From Amaurobius ferox (lineage: Eukaryota > Arthropoda > Arachnida > Araneae > Amaurobiidae), in the NCBI GenBank assembly GCA_951213105.1, contig OX578155.1, positions 33,625,984-33,689,983 of the forward strand: a DNA stretch of 64,000 bases, read 5' to 3'. The position numbers were made by a program, and so were the translations under genes. The notes below the pieces were generated by a model. It saw only the letters and a program-made list of their open reading frames with translations. It had not been told where the DNA came from and searched no databases. How positions within the stretch are numbered: position 1 is the first letter of the stretch; the number at the start of each line of letters is the position of its first letter. Shown here one piece after another: positions 1 to 10,786 of the stretch.

Positions 1-1102
1 TGATGGGTCGACGGTGGCAATATTAAGCCTGAAAATCCTGTTGCCTGTCGTCAGCCACCTGGAATGACTGAGTTTTCCTGGGCTTCTATTTGCCTGACTA
101 ACCGGGCAATGGCCATCTCTGATAGCACAACACATGCAATACAGATACTGCTGATCAGTGCTTAGTATTTTCGGATCTATATCAGGCAACATGGTATCAA
201 TTGGCTGAAATTCAACTACTGATTTTGTTTCACAATCATTCCGAAGTAAACCAATAGGCTCAGAGTTGGAATACGGGTTTTTGGTGTGCCCATCAAATTT
301 TTGCAAAAGGTGTCTCAAAGGTAATTAATTGCAATATAGCAAGCATATTATCCACTAAAGAGGTTTTCCAACATGCTCCTCAATCATTTCTATTACACCG
401 CCCTTCCACCCTGTATTTACATTCATCCCATCACACCCAATTACTGTTAATCTTTCAAAATCAATATTGTGTTCCTCCATAAAAGAGAGGATTCCTTTTG
501 TTATATCGAGTGCTTTTGCTGGTGGATTTAGCGACACGTGACAAAGGTATTGCTCTCCTGGTTATTTTATCATAGCTATGTGCTCCTCGTATTTCATTGA
601 TCGACGCTTTGCAACTTGCATAAGAGTTTTGTCTTTGCGGCCATCAAAATATAAGCCCTTAATTGACATTGTGGCACTGAACTTTATTTCTTGTGATTGT
701 CTTCTATTCTTCCCTATTTCTCTTCGAACCTTATTTTTGCCAATTACGTTAGTTGAGTTGTCTTCCAATACACGTTTGAAGTCCATCAGAACAATTGTTG
801 CCACAGTTCTACTAGAAGAGCACCCGGTAAGTCTGCAGCTTTGCGGTGTTTAGCAGGGGTAATATCATTTTATTTGGTGTGCTACGTTGTTCCAGTTCCG
901 TTTATTTTTCCAACGGGGAAATCCTCATAACATCCATATCGTGTTCATCCTGACTCTCACCTGATAGGCTATTTTCTTCGGTTAAATAATCCTCTGTTAT
1001 TTGATTTCTACCGCTCTGAAATTCACTTGTACTTGCTACGACATTTTCCGGTGCAACAAGACACCTATTTTCTTTTAATCTCCTTTCCTCCCGTCTATGC
1101 AA
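1..1102 (-). pseudogene. Broken copy of a multicopy arthropod protein family of unknown function
   Basis: Reading the minus strand from about 1102 to the window edge gives a near-continuous protein. It has the landmarks LYFDGRKDKTL (about 630-660), TVIGCDGMNVNTGWKGGVI (about 385-450), LPLRHLLQKFDGH (about 270-310) and LSHSRWLTTGNRIFRLN (about 25-75). I recognise this pattern from an abundant family of uncharacterised proteins in arthropod and other invertebrate genomes; its function and official name are unknown to me. The copy is dead: in-frame stops at 562-564 and 355-357, a further TAA about 30 nt beyond the latter, and a frame change between 804 and 902. The segment 902-1102 (start MHRREERRLKENR) is a plausible N-terminal part in another frame. 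The C-terminal end continues left of base 1. It lies antisense to the CUB gene, in what is probably one of its introns. Confidence 0.75.
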
Positions 1103-1105
1103 TTG

Positions 1106-2035
1106 TTACTTTCCTTATATACATAATGTATAAGGAAAGTATTGTGACGGGGTCGAAAATTCGAATTCGAGTTTTCGACGGGAGAGCACGTTTCAAGCAT
1201 TCCTGATCACGAATCAAGCATTTTTGAAGTGATGTCTGTGTGTGTGTGTGTGTCAATGAGTCTGTGGAGACGATAACTGATGAAAGAATGGACCGATTTG
1301 AACGAAACTTGGTACAAAAATCACAATCCGTAAACACTGGAAGCCTATTGTTTTTATACGCAATCTACTGTTCAGAACCCCCCCCCCCCCAAATTTTCGA
1401 GTGAAATTTTGAAAAAATCGTCAAAAAATCAAAACCGCTAATAAAGTTACGCAAATAGACGTGTCCTATGTAATGTTTCATTATAAAACGTTTGACATAA
1501 ATTTTAGAACGCTAACATGAACCGTTCTTGAGATATTGCACATTTTTCAAAAGAATTATCAAAAAGTTATATAAAATAAAAAAAAATATTTCCTATTGAG
1601 AAACATGTTCACTTTTCATATGTAATACCATGCGATAAATTGGCTGACATCAATGTCGTGGATCTAGCTCGTTCCATTCATGAAAAAAGGTACTTTAAGT
1701 AATACTTTTGTATTTGAACGTCAATAATCATTCATCCAATTGCAAGAATAACGTATTTCTCCGTCCATAACGTTTGGCGAGATTTTGGCGACAAATTTGG
1801 CGGAATGTCGCCAACTTGGCGACATTTTTAATTGTTTCCAAATTAACAAAAATCTCGCCAAATTGATAAAAATGACGCTAAATCAATGAAAATGACGACT
1901 AATTGAAGAAAATTCAATATCTTGGAAAGAATATAAGTATCTACTATAAGAATAACATTTTTTTAACTGTAAAATTAGTAAATTCATTGCATTATATAAG
2001 GAAAGTCATGTGTTACCCACATTATTTTTTTTTAT
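1106..2035 (+). repeat. Dispersed repeat family A, copy 1
   Basis: The left end is a palindromic hairpin (TTACTTTCCTTATATAC, then TATAAGGAAAGTATTG). It is followed by GACGGGGTCGAAAATTCG, a (TG)n tract, a C-run at 1379-1390, a region rich in TTGGCGAC/GTCGCCAA words (1780-1870) and the end motif TATAAGGAAAGTCATGTG. The same order appears reversed at 19245-20190 and again at 42193-44655. No coding capacity is seen. It is probably a non-autonomous mobile element. Confidence 0.7.
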
Positions 2036-2040
2036 TGTTG

Positions 2041-2514
2041 CCTGGTCTACATTTTCAATTGCCATCTTTCTTTCAGACCTCTGGTCATTTAAAAAAGGCC
2101 ATTCCTTGGCAAACGTTCTCCTTTCATGCAGTTGTGAGATACACGGCGTGTTTCCTCATATATGCCTATATTATAACGTTGCATTTTAATAAACATTATA
2201 TAATAATAAACTTATTATGTAATATACAATTAGAAATAATACCTTATCTGTTAATATTTTGTTCAATTTTTAGAAGCTATTTTTAAGTGTTGCAAAGTTA
2301 TTAAAGTTATCAGTTAAGATCAGCACAGGCCTATGAATGAGTCTGTTTTGTTACAAGACACGAGTTAAAAAAATAAATCCTTTTCATTAATATCTCATTG
2401 TTATATATAAAATGATTTTTTCCTGTGGAAAAATAATTCTCTCTAAACACTATTTTGACGTTAAAACAGTTTGGTTTATTAAAATTCTTAATTTAAAATG
2501 ATGTATTTTTGCGC
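2041..2514. other. Unassigned intronic sequence
   Basis: AT-rich sequence with short spurious ORFs. I see no exon, RNA or recognisable repeat here. Confidence 0.5.
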
Positions 2515-2765
2515 ATAGAATAATACAGCGTCGTCTGCTATAAGCGATTAAGGATTGACTGCAGCGCCATCTGTTGCATTTCCTGAACAATATTCCTGAA
2601 TTTTTTCTTGATCTCAACACTAGGTATTCCAGACACTAGTCCTCATTACAAATGACCGGAGAACTAGCGAAAGAATGCAAAGCTCCGTATTTAGCAAGGG
2701 AATCAGCTCTTTCATTTCCAGGAATTCGACATGAGTGAAACCCACTGAAATACAATATGAGTGTT
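2515..2765 (-). pseudogene. RNase H fragment of a LINE-type retrotransposon
   Basis: The minus-strand translation contains FQWV followed, one frame over, by CRIPGNERADSLAKYGA. This matches the end of the RNase H domain of Jockey/R1-like non-LTR retrotransposons (usual pattern WVPSHVGIPGNERADxLAK), including the conserved Asp of ERAD. A frameshift near 2735 and a stop after about 20 further residues show it is inactive. No flanking reverse transcriptase remains. Confidence 0.7.
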
Positions 2766-2896
2766 ATTTTCAAGGTGGACAAAAGGGAAGCTATCTGACA
2801 TGCAGTTGGTGTTATTGTAAAGCAGATGCCTAATTTTCTTTTAATCTTAGTAATAGCATGTGAGATTGCTGGTTATACTGAAAAGTAGATGCCTAA

Positions 2897-3739
2897 TGGT
2901 GTTATTACACGGAGCAATTCCTTCCAGCAATTTTTCAGGAACACTATACATTTCAATGGGAAGAAATCTTGCCGCCGAATTGCCGCAATTCGTTCGTAAT
3001 CGACAATAAAAATTGTTCAATTTCTGAGCGGCGAACCAATCAAAGCACGATAAAATTGGACGTCACTCCGCTCCGCTTTTCCTCTCCTTATTTGCATTCA
3101 AGATGGCGATGGCGACTGTAACGCAAGCACATCGAAGCAGCTCAATTACGTTAGATCTGGAGATGGAAAAAATAATAGAACTTCTACCAAATGACAGACA
3201 CGTGTGGGATATAAAAGTTCCGAATTATACGAAAAAACACACTAAACAATGGTACCTGAAATCGGCGGGATTAGACAGAAAGGGCCTGGGAGGAGGGGTT
3301 TAAAGTATCATTGCTGAGCGGAATTGCTGAAGTCTGGAGATGTAAAAATAATAATGGAACTTTTACCAAATTGCAGACATCTTTGGGATCCAATAAGATC
3401 CAAATTATACGAAAAAACGCACTAAATAATGCTTTCTGGAATGAACTTGGCGGCATTAGAGAGGAGGGGCGTGTAGAAAGGCGCTGCATAAAGTATCATT
3501 GCCGGGCGGAATTGTTGAACTCTGGAGATGTAGAAATAATAATAGAACTTTTACCAAAGTACAGATACTTTGGGGTATAAATGATTCAAATTATACGAAA
3601 ACACACCGAAGAATGCTTTCTGAAATGAAATCGGCGGCATTAGAGAGAAGGGGGCCTGTTAAAGAGGAGGGGCCTAAAGTATGATTGACGGGTGGAATTG
3701 CCGAAGTTCCGCAATAAAATTTGCCCTGTGTAATAACCA
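2897..3739 (+). mobile_element. Harbinger/PIF-type DNA transposon remnant, 843 bp
   Basis: The termini are inverted: TGGTGTTATTACACGG at the left and, read from the right end inward, TGGTTATTACACAGGG. The flanks carry a 3-bp TAA duplication (2894-2896 and 3740-3742), the target signature of PIF/Harbinger elements. Removing the element restores GATGCCTAATTTTCTT, which occurs uninterrupted nearby at about 2827, so the insertion boundaries are well supported. No transposase is present. A MADF-like ORF and tandem copies derived from it fill the interior. Confidence 0.75.
3103..3303 (+). CDS. MADF-like DNA-binding fragment inside the Harbinger element
   Basis: A 66-residue ORF starting MAMATVTQAHRS. 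The stretch MEKIIELLPNDRHVWD, then PNYTKKHTKQW, resembles the start of a MADF (Myb/SANT-like) domain, whose usual form is LIxLVxxxPxLWDxxxxxYxxxxxxxxAW. Harbinger-type transposons commonly encode a Myb/MADF-like protein beside the transposase, so this is probably the remnant of that accessory gene. The domain is cut short: after about 55 residues the ORF runs into a diverged repeat of itself. Degenerate copies follow at about 3320-3490 and 3505-3690 (period about 185 bp). It may be a dead fragment. Confidence 0.5.
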   Translation: MAMATVTQAHRSSSITLDLEMEKIIELLPNDRHVWDIKVPNYTKKHTKQWYLKSAGLDRKGLGGGV

Positions 3740-3742
3740 TAA

Positions 3743-3890
3743 TTTTCTTCTTTCTCTATTAACAGGATGTGCAATAGTTGTGTTATTGTAAAGTAGTTGC
3801 CTACTTTTCTTAATTTCTTATTAACAGGATGAGAGATATTTGGTGTTATCGGAAAGTAGATACCTAATTTTCTTCTATTCCTATTAACAG
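3743..3890 (+). repeat. Triplicated splice-acceptor cassette upstream of exon 1
   Basis: Three similar segments of 50-70 bp each carry CCTA-TTTTCTT, a pyrimidine tract and TTAACAG (CTATTAACAG in two of them) followed by GATG. The AG dinucleotides end at 3765, 3837 and 3890. Only the last leads into an open CUB frame. A fourth, partial copy lies at 2815-2896 and is the one split by the Harbinger element. Confidence 0.7.
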
Positions 3891-4075
3891 GATGTAGTGG
3901 GCGGCTGGATGCACCATCTGGAACTGTCACCTCACCTCATTACCCGAACACACTTCACGGTCGCAGGGAATGCTACTGGAGAATAATTGCTCCAGAAGGG
4001 AGAAAAGTGACGGTTGAATTTGACGCCATCAACCTTCCGAAGGATGAAAACAATACATGCTCCAGTTTCGTTGCA
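3891..4075 (+). CDS. Cubilin-like gene, exon 1 of window: CUB domain I, N-terminal half
   Basis: The acceptor is CTATTAACAG and the donor is GCA|GTGAGT. It enters in phase 1 (two leading bases) and leaves in phase 0, coding 61 residues. It begins CSGRLDAPSGTVTSPHYPN, the classic CUB opening (first Cys, then the SP-YP motif). The second Cys lies in ECYWRIIAPEG and the third in NNTCSSF. The family's usual Asp after the third Cys (C-xYDY) is absent, which may weaken the calcium site of this domain. The entry phase requires a preceding coding exon outside the window. CUB domains are extracellular beta-sandwich ligand-binding modules. The gene is called cubilin-like because five CUBs follow one another without EGF, sushi or protease domains between them. 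Confidence 0.88.
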
Positions 4076-4174
4076 GTGAGTTGTCTTTGTATTTAAAACA
4101 TTACATAATTACAAAAGATGAGATAAAGTATCTTTATTTTCTCATACTAAATGAACTGGAATGTGTTTTAACTC

Positions 4175-5400
4175 GACTTTCTCATACCAGCGTCCATCTT
4201 TAGTAGTTTTTCTTTTTTTCAAATTTTACAAGAAAGTTTTGAAAGATCTGTGTCCAAATGACTATAATTATAACGTATAAATTTTCACATCAAGGGTCTT
4301 GAAAAAATATTTCGATTGATATCAGACTTGACAATGTACTTCCCGGGAGGCGGGTAACTTTCCCCCCGAGGTGGTATAATGACGTCATGAACAAAAAAAT
4401 TGTATCGAGGCTACTTTTTACAACAATAATTGATACTTTAAAGTGTCGTGATCATTGGGCCATAAATAAACCCTTTTATGCATTATTGTGTCAATCATTT
4501 TCCTATGCTGCCATGTTAAAAAAAATATAAAATTTCAAAATTTTCGCTCGAATTAAAAAAAATACTATCTAGTTCAAGATTTTCTGGTAACCTAGCCGGA
4601 TATACAATTTCGAGAAAATCCATTAATATTTGTGGCCGCTATTGTGTACATAAGAATTCGACAACAGACAAACTGACAGACGGGCATTACTCCAAAAAGA
4701 GTCAAAACGTGTTCAGGAGGTCTTAAGACATATTCTGGCATTAAAATCACGAATTCGAAAATTGTCGTAAAAATAATATTTTCTCTATACGTACGACAAA
4801 GTAAACAATATGAGAAAGTAGAAATACAGTATACTGAAAGTATTGTTTTCACAACAATTTTCGATTTCGAGATTTTAATATCAATATATGTCTTAGAACC
4901 TCCTTGACACGTTTTTACTATTTTTAGAGTTATGTTCGACTTGTCTGTCTGTCTGTAATCGATCTCTTGTGCACCCAATATCTGCCACCAATAATAATGG
5001 ATGTTTCACGAAACTTTATATCCGGTTCTGTTAACGAAAAATATAGAAATAGATCAAATTTTTTGAAATTTGAGCGAAAATTTAGAAATTTTATATTTTC
5101 TTAACATTGCAGCATAGGACAAAATTTGACATAATCATGCATAAAAGGGGTTATTTATGGTGTAATGATCACGAAACTTCAAAGTTTCAATCATTGTAGT
5201 GAAAAATAGCAACGATACAATTATATTCATAACGTCATTGGTCCCCATTTCGAGATGCAAGTTACCCTTTCAAGAGGGTACATTGTAAAACTTGGTATGA
5301 ATATAAAGAATTTTTTTGCAAGCCCTTTAAAATGAAGAGGATGTTATAATTGTGATCATTTGGACCAACGGCAGATAGCAAGTTTAGATCAATTCCACGT
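4175..5400. repeat. Foldback repeat, family D (about 600-bp inverted arms)
   Basis: Sequence from about 4175 to 4790 reappears, reversed and diverged, from about 4800 to 5400. For example, CCCTTTTATGCATTATTGTG (4471-4490) answers AATCATGCATAAAAGGGG (about 5133-5150), and the TCTGTCTGTCTG tract near 4940 answers CAGACAAACTGACAGACGG. A single, non-inverted unit of the same family is at 10608-12440. No protein is encoded. It is a probable non-autonomous element or a head-to-head duplicate. Confidence 0.7.
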
Positions 5401-5478
5401 AGAAGTTTCATTTTTGCAAAATATTGACTGTTTATCTTTGCTCGTTATCGACGTTGCAGTTCCGTGGAGACACAAAGA

Positions 5479-6400
5479 ATGATGCCGTTACGACATTACC
5501 GAAGACCTTATAGCATTTAGACGAGTTTGAACGAGGTCGTATAATCGGGATGCGTGGAGCTGGCTGGTTATACTGAGCAATAGGCCGACACCTGTACCGA
5601 ACGGATACTGCTGTGTAAAGATGTTAGCAGCAATGGTTGCTACAAGGAACTCATCGTCGGAATGAAGGCTCTGGAAGGCCAAGGTGCACGAATGCAAGGC
5701 AAGATCGGATGATTGTACGACAGGCCCGAACTGGCCCAACGGCATCATTGTTCCCATGTTCGCATCATTGTTCACGGCGGCCTTTAACACGTCTATCCAC
5801 AACCCCACAACATCAACAGAGTCGTTTGGAGTGGTGTCGTAGCTGAGCATCATGGCTGCCAGCAGATTGGCATCACATAGTGTTCCGCGATAAATCACGT
5901 TTCAGTTTTTCAGCAGATGACCATCGGGTACGTGTGTGCAAGCGCCAGGGCTAGCGATCCCAATCAGCCTTTGCTTTACACAGGTCCACAGCGATTACCC
6001 TTGGTGTGATAATGTGGGATGCTATTTCCCACGACAGCAGGTCGCCTCTAGTGATCCATTTTAACAGCTCAACGATATGTTGATGAAATCCTGGGGCCAT
6101 TTGCGTTACCCTTCATGGCACGCCATTCTGGGGACATTTTCCAACTAGATAAAGCCACGCCACATACAGCTCGCATGTCTGTGGCCTGTCTCCATGCTGT
6201 TGATACTGTTCCTTAGTCAGGAAGATCACCAGACTTTTCGCCAATCGAGCATGTATCGGACATGCTAGGTCGCCAGATTCTGGCACCCCAAAATGTAGCA
6301 CATCTGGATCAGCAATTGAGGAATGTCTAGCAGAATGTATCGTAGGATGACATTAGGAAACTTTAACACTCTTTACCTAGACGTATACAAGCATGCATCG
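5479..6400 (+). pseudogene. Fossil Tc1-like transposase
   Basis: Pieces of a Tc1/mariner transposase follow each other on the + strand in shifting frames. They include an N-terminal helix-turn-helix region, GSGRPRCTNARQDRMIVRQA (about 5665-5724), RDKSRFSF then DDHRVRVC (the first catalytic Asp block, about 5880-5945), DKATPHTAR (second Asp, about 6140-6170) and SPDFSPIEHVSDMLGRQ (third acidic position, about 6225-6275). The DDE residues are still visible, but stops and frameshifts are frequent. I could not define terminal inverted repeats. An AATAAA signal lies at about 6534, and a T-run follows at 6560-6591. Confidence 0.8.
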
Positions 6401-6639
6401 CCGTCAAGGGGGCTTTCACCAATTACTGATTTGAAAATTCAGTGTGCGATTGTTAACCATTGATGGGTCCTGCGGCCTTGATTTTGTAATCATTTCATTA
6501 CCTGTATGTGAGCTGAACGCATATTTAATTTCAATAAAAACAGTCACTTAATTCATGATGCTTCGGGTTTTTTTTTTTTTTTTTTTTTTTTCAAAAGAGT
6601 GTATATTCAGATTATTTCCATTTTCTGATAATTTTAAAT

Positions 6640-7615
6640 TTTTAGATGCCCATGTGTATTAATATACAAGAAAGATCAACCATGCATAAAGCACTGATTA
6701 TGAAACACTTTCCAACTGAAATTTTATTTTAACATCTCGAAAATGCGATACATTCAGCGCTGATATATTTTAAATTATCACATTACTACAGTAATTTATT
6801 ATATTTGAACACTTAAAACTTCATCGAAAAAAATGAATTTTATTCAAATGACGTCATCGAAATGTAAATCGTCCAGCTCTCTATGTAAAAGCAATGAATA
6901 TTTCATTCATATCACATTTATTCCAAACTCCAGAGCTAAATAATTCTGCCTGAAAAAAAATTCAGGAATTCTTACACAAATCATCTTACAATTACTTGTT
7001 TACTTTCTGCGACCATTAAAATTAAGCTTCGTTGTAGAAATAATCAAAATTTGATGATCATTTAAACTAAAACATATTGTAATTGCGTTGGCGCAGAATA
7101 GAGATGCATAGAAAATACGTTAAAATAAAGTGGTTTTAGGACGGATGCAACGCTAAATATAAATTTAAAAGAATTTTAAAAATCACGATTTTTATATTGG
7201 GAAAAAAGATGGATGCCATATTTTATTTTGAAGTGGGTCAAGTGATTTTTTCATATGATGTGGGTGTAATTAGTATTTTAAATTTTATTTAAAAAAGTAT
7301 TTTGCTGAGTTTTTTTATATACTTTAAGGGATAAGTTGAATATTTCCTAAAATTTTCGAAGCAATTTGTGAATTTTAACTTCGCCTAAATTTTTTTCAAA
7401 AAATTATGTCCCGTAGGGTTGAACCCGGGTTCAATTCAAAACCAATTGTGTGATATTATTCATTTACATTCCCATGTGTCTCACAGACAGTCACACAACA
7501 ACATGCTAAAATTTCATTTTTATAAAGTCATGTTTACGGCAGTTATCGTGCGAACGGACAGACGGACAGAATGAACAAAGTCATAAACACTTTTCAACTA
7601 TGTTGGAAGGTGTTA
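6640..7615 (-). repeat. Family C repeat, reversed copy
   Basis: Read on the minus strand it starts with the hairpin AACACTTTTCAACTATGTTG..., then AGACGGACAG and GTGCGAACGGACAG-like words. The landmark GAACCCGGGTTCAA follows (here at about 7422-7436), and the copy ends in AAAGTGTTTCATAATCAGTG. Forward copies lie at 28670, 30035, 31270, 53705, 54125 and 55500. Confidence 0.7.
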
Positions 7616-8878
7616 AAAACTTAAGATTTCATATAACACTGTCGAGGAATAAATAGGTACTACAAATATAAATTACATCATAAGAAATTGATACTGTTAC
7701 ATCAGTTACAGAAACATGTTACGTCAGTTACAAAAGACATTGTAATTTTTGAAATTATAGTTGATAAATAAAATATAGATATGCATTTAGTCTACTAGTT
7801 ATTTAGCATTGTTTATCAACAAAAAACACCATTCTAGCTGTAACATTTTAATAGTATTTAACTTTTTACTGAATGAGCAATTACATCTTGTCCAATTGCG
7901 TTACGCCAGTTATATAATTTTAAAATGAAATTATAGAGGTATATTCATATCAAGATTTTTTTTTAAGTTGCTATATAATAGCCATGGGTAATAAATATTT
8001 TAAAGCATAAAGTTTTACTTTGTCATTTTTAGCAAATGTTTCTGGTATAAAGAAGACAAAAATCTTCTATTGACAGTTACGTCAGTTACAGAGGAACTGA
8101 CCTTTATGCGACGTTTGAAAATTATGCATAAAATATATATAATTGAAGCAAAGCGTGGTACAAGAGTACCTTGTTTCTTTACCATTGATTTGAATACGTT
8201 TCTGTTGCCGGAGCTGTTTCTCAGCAACTGTTTGACCTATTTGTGCGAGATTTTGCACATTTATAAAAAATTTTATAGTTTTGTCGTACCCAGTTTTTTA
8301 AATCTAATGGTTCTAATTTTGATATTCGGACTATTTTATAAAGGTGGTTTTAATTCCGATATTTTAGGTAGCTACGAACAGTGAGTGATTTGAAAGTTCT
8401 ATAAAGTAATATATTTAGATCTTTATTGAAATTTTAATTTTACAACACTTAATTCACGCAAAACCGTTTCGGCTCACGCAACAACACTTCCCTCAGTCGT
8501 GTGAAAAATTTTTATGCAAATAAATGTATACGATGAGGGTTTTTTAAAATGTCTATACTATAGACCTAAAAATTAGTTGCTTTATTATTGTACAATTTTT
8601 GTGTTACTATGGTCAAAATTACAACCCTTATATCACAAGCATATTTAAGCTTAAATATTTAATTATGACCTGGCGTGTTTTGCCTATTTAATTATGGTCT
8701 GCAGGTTTTGCCTACATAATTATGGTCTGGTGTGTTTTGTCTCTCTTGAACCTCCAAAAATCCTGCTGACTTAGATAATATTTAGAATATTTGCACACTT
8801 ACAGTGTCGATCATGATACTGGGCATAAAGAAGTCGAATTTTTAATTTTCTACACCTGGGAACAGAGAAAATGGTTTT
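7616..8878. other. Unassigned intronic sequence
   Basis: AT-rich. The words GTTACATCAGTTACA and GTTACGTCAGTTACA recur at about 7697, 7720 and 8078, and CCTGGCGTGTTTTGCCTA-like units at 8670-8740, so short local duplications are present. I see no exon or known element. Confidence 0.45.
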
Positions 8879-9480
8879 TCACTCTCCCTACAATGCATGG
8901 TAATGTGTAAGGAAAGTAATGAAATCGTGTCGAAAATCGCAACTCGAATTTTCGACGGATCTACACGTTTCGGGCACCCTAGAATACGAAAAAACTATTT
9001 TTAGAGGAACGTCAGTGTGTGTGTGTCTGTATATATCGCACTCTAGCTAAAAACTATTTGACCAAATGTCAAAAAATTTGGTAGATAAGGCACTTGTGGG
9101 ATATCGCGGTAATGATTAGATTTTAGTACGATTCGGAAAGAAATAACATTACCTTATTTTTGCAAAATGTTCGTAAAAATTGTATGTATCTACTCTAGCT
9201 GAGAAACTAATTAATCAGATATCACAAAATTAGGTAGAGGAGTCAATTGTGGGTCGCCCTAGTGTTCATTAAATTTTAATACGACTTGGCAGAAAAAAAT
9301 TTGCCTTTATGGCGAAAAGGTCGTCAAAAATTCCTCAAAATCTGAAATAAAAGACTACGTATAGTGAGACGTATTAATTAACTGCTTGTCTTATATGTAC
9401 TTTTAAAGGACGAAAAAATAAGACCGATTTTTAACGAAGAAAATTATAAAGAATAAGATTTTTTTAAAATTCAACCAGAA
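8879..9480 (+). repeat. Family A' repeat, copy 1
   Basis: The palindromic start CTCCCTACAATGCATGGTAA...GGAAAGTAATG is followed by GAAAATCGCAACTCGAA, TTTTCGACGGATCTACACG and paired CTAATT-A-CAGAT/ACCAAAT tracts. The same order occurs at 27229, 48399 and (reversed) 60948. Confidence 0.7.
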
Positions 9481-10408
9481 AGAATATGAGTATCACAGAA
9501 TTTCGAAAGAAATTAACCGTCTATCTTTCAAATTGTTGGGATTGTGGCAGCAGCCGACTCTGGGGCCTGCCAAAGACATCGATCGAAGTTGCTAGGAAGC
9601 AGTACCCGAATTATAAGTTCGGAGTGGAAGCTAGCTTTTGCTCAAACCTTATCATGTCGGTATTAGCACGGGGTCCCGAGTTCAGGTCTGTCTCGGGACT
9701 AGAAACATCAATTCCAACCAGATGAAGAAATTCCAAGTAGCAATATAGTAAATACACCTCAAATATATCGTCACAAATTACAACAAAAAACTGGACCACA
9801 ACCAAAAATCGAAAGTTCGAAGATATTGTATACGCTACGAAGTTAATGAGCACGATTCGGAAGAGATATTGCCAGAAAGCTGACAAAACAAGTAACAACA
9901 TTCTGTGAAACCTGCGCAGGACAACCATTTATGTGTATCTAGTGTTTCAACAATACCCATTAAAATAATTTTTTTAGTAAGAAATAGTATTAAGACACAT
10001 TTTTTTATAATCTTCAAACTATTTAATTTTTAATATAAGAATATAAATTTTAAATTATATATCGTCAGTCACCGTTGACTGACGTGGCACTTAACGCATT
10101 ATAGAACCTTGGTACAGATCCTACGAGCTAGTGTTTGATAAAAAATGTCTATTTTCGGTGTTAAACGCCATATATTGTTAAATAAAATAAAATGTAGTAA
10201 CACAAATCGGCAGTGGCTCCAATCCAATGGAATCGAACTGATTTTGCGTGAATAACGCCCAATAAAGTTTCAATAAAGTTCAATACAACTCCAATAAAGT
10301 TCAATAATTTTATTCGTTGTTTCCATTCTCATTTGCTTCGTTTATAGCATATAATAGGGTCTATTATCATTAAATAAATATTATATATTTTATGTTATTG
10401 TTATGCAG
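9481..10408. other. Unassigned intronic sequence before exon 2
   Basis: Short ORFs at 9486-9725 (+) and 9611-9928 (-) have no recognisable domains. A 9-bp hairpin (CGTCAGTCA, 4-nt loop, TGACTGACG) lies at 10063-10084. Nothing else is assigned. Confidence 0.45.
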
Positions 10409-10589
10409 ATTTTCAACGTCACTAACTTCAGAAGAGGGTGGTCAGACGAGTTTCTTCATCGCCACTGTGGGGACACCATCCCAGACACAATAGTGTCGTC
10501 GAGCAGTGTCCTCTACATCCACTTCAAAGCAGATGGACTAACGCAGGGGCAAGGCTTCTCCTTCAGATACTCAACACGGGAAGAATCCA
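10409..10589 (+). CDS. Cubilin-like gene, exon 2: CUB domain I, C-terminal half
   Basis: The acceptor is TTATGCAG and the donor is TCCA|GTAGGT. It enters in phase 0, matching exon 1, and leaves in phase 1, coding 60 residues. IFNVTNFRRGW continues the domain, HCGDTIPD holds the fourth Cys, and YIHFKADGLTQGQGFSFRY is the typical last strands with the D...GF signature of CUB domains. With exon 1 it makes a 122-residue CUB with all four cysteines. Confidence 0.88.
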
Positions 10590-10786
10590 GTAGGTGTTTA
10601 TAAAAAATTTAAAAATTTTTACTTTCTAATGCGTAGTATTGAGAAAGTTTTGTTGTCACGAAAATATTCGATTTCGGGATTTTTATGATAATATGTTTCA
10701 AGACATCATGCACACTTATTGATTTTTTTAAAGCAATGTCCGTCTGTCTGTCTGATGTCTGTAGTCAATTTCTTGTGTACATGATA

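Noticed and set aside
1903..2286. 127-codon plus-strand ORF
   Set aside because: It starts inside the family A repeat, is AT-driven, has no domain, and has no splice phase compatible with the CUB gene.
3762..3840. Alternative starts of exon 1 at the upstream AG sites
   Set aside because: The sequence after these AGs does not encode CUB residues.
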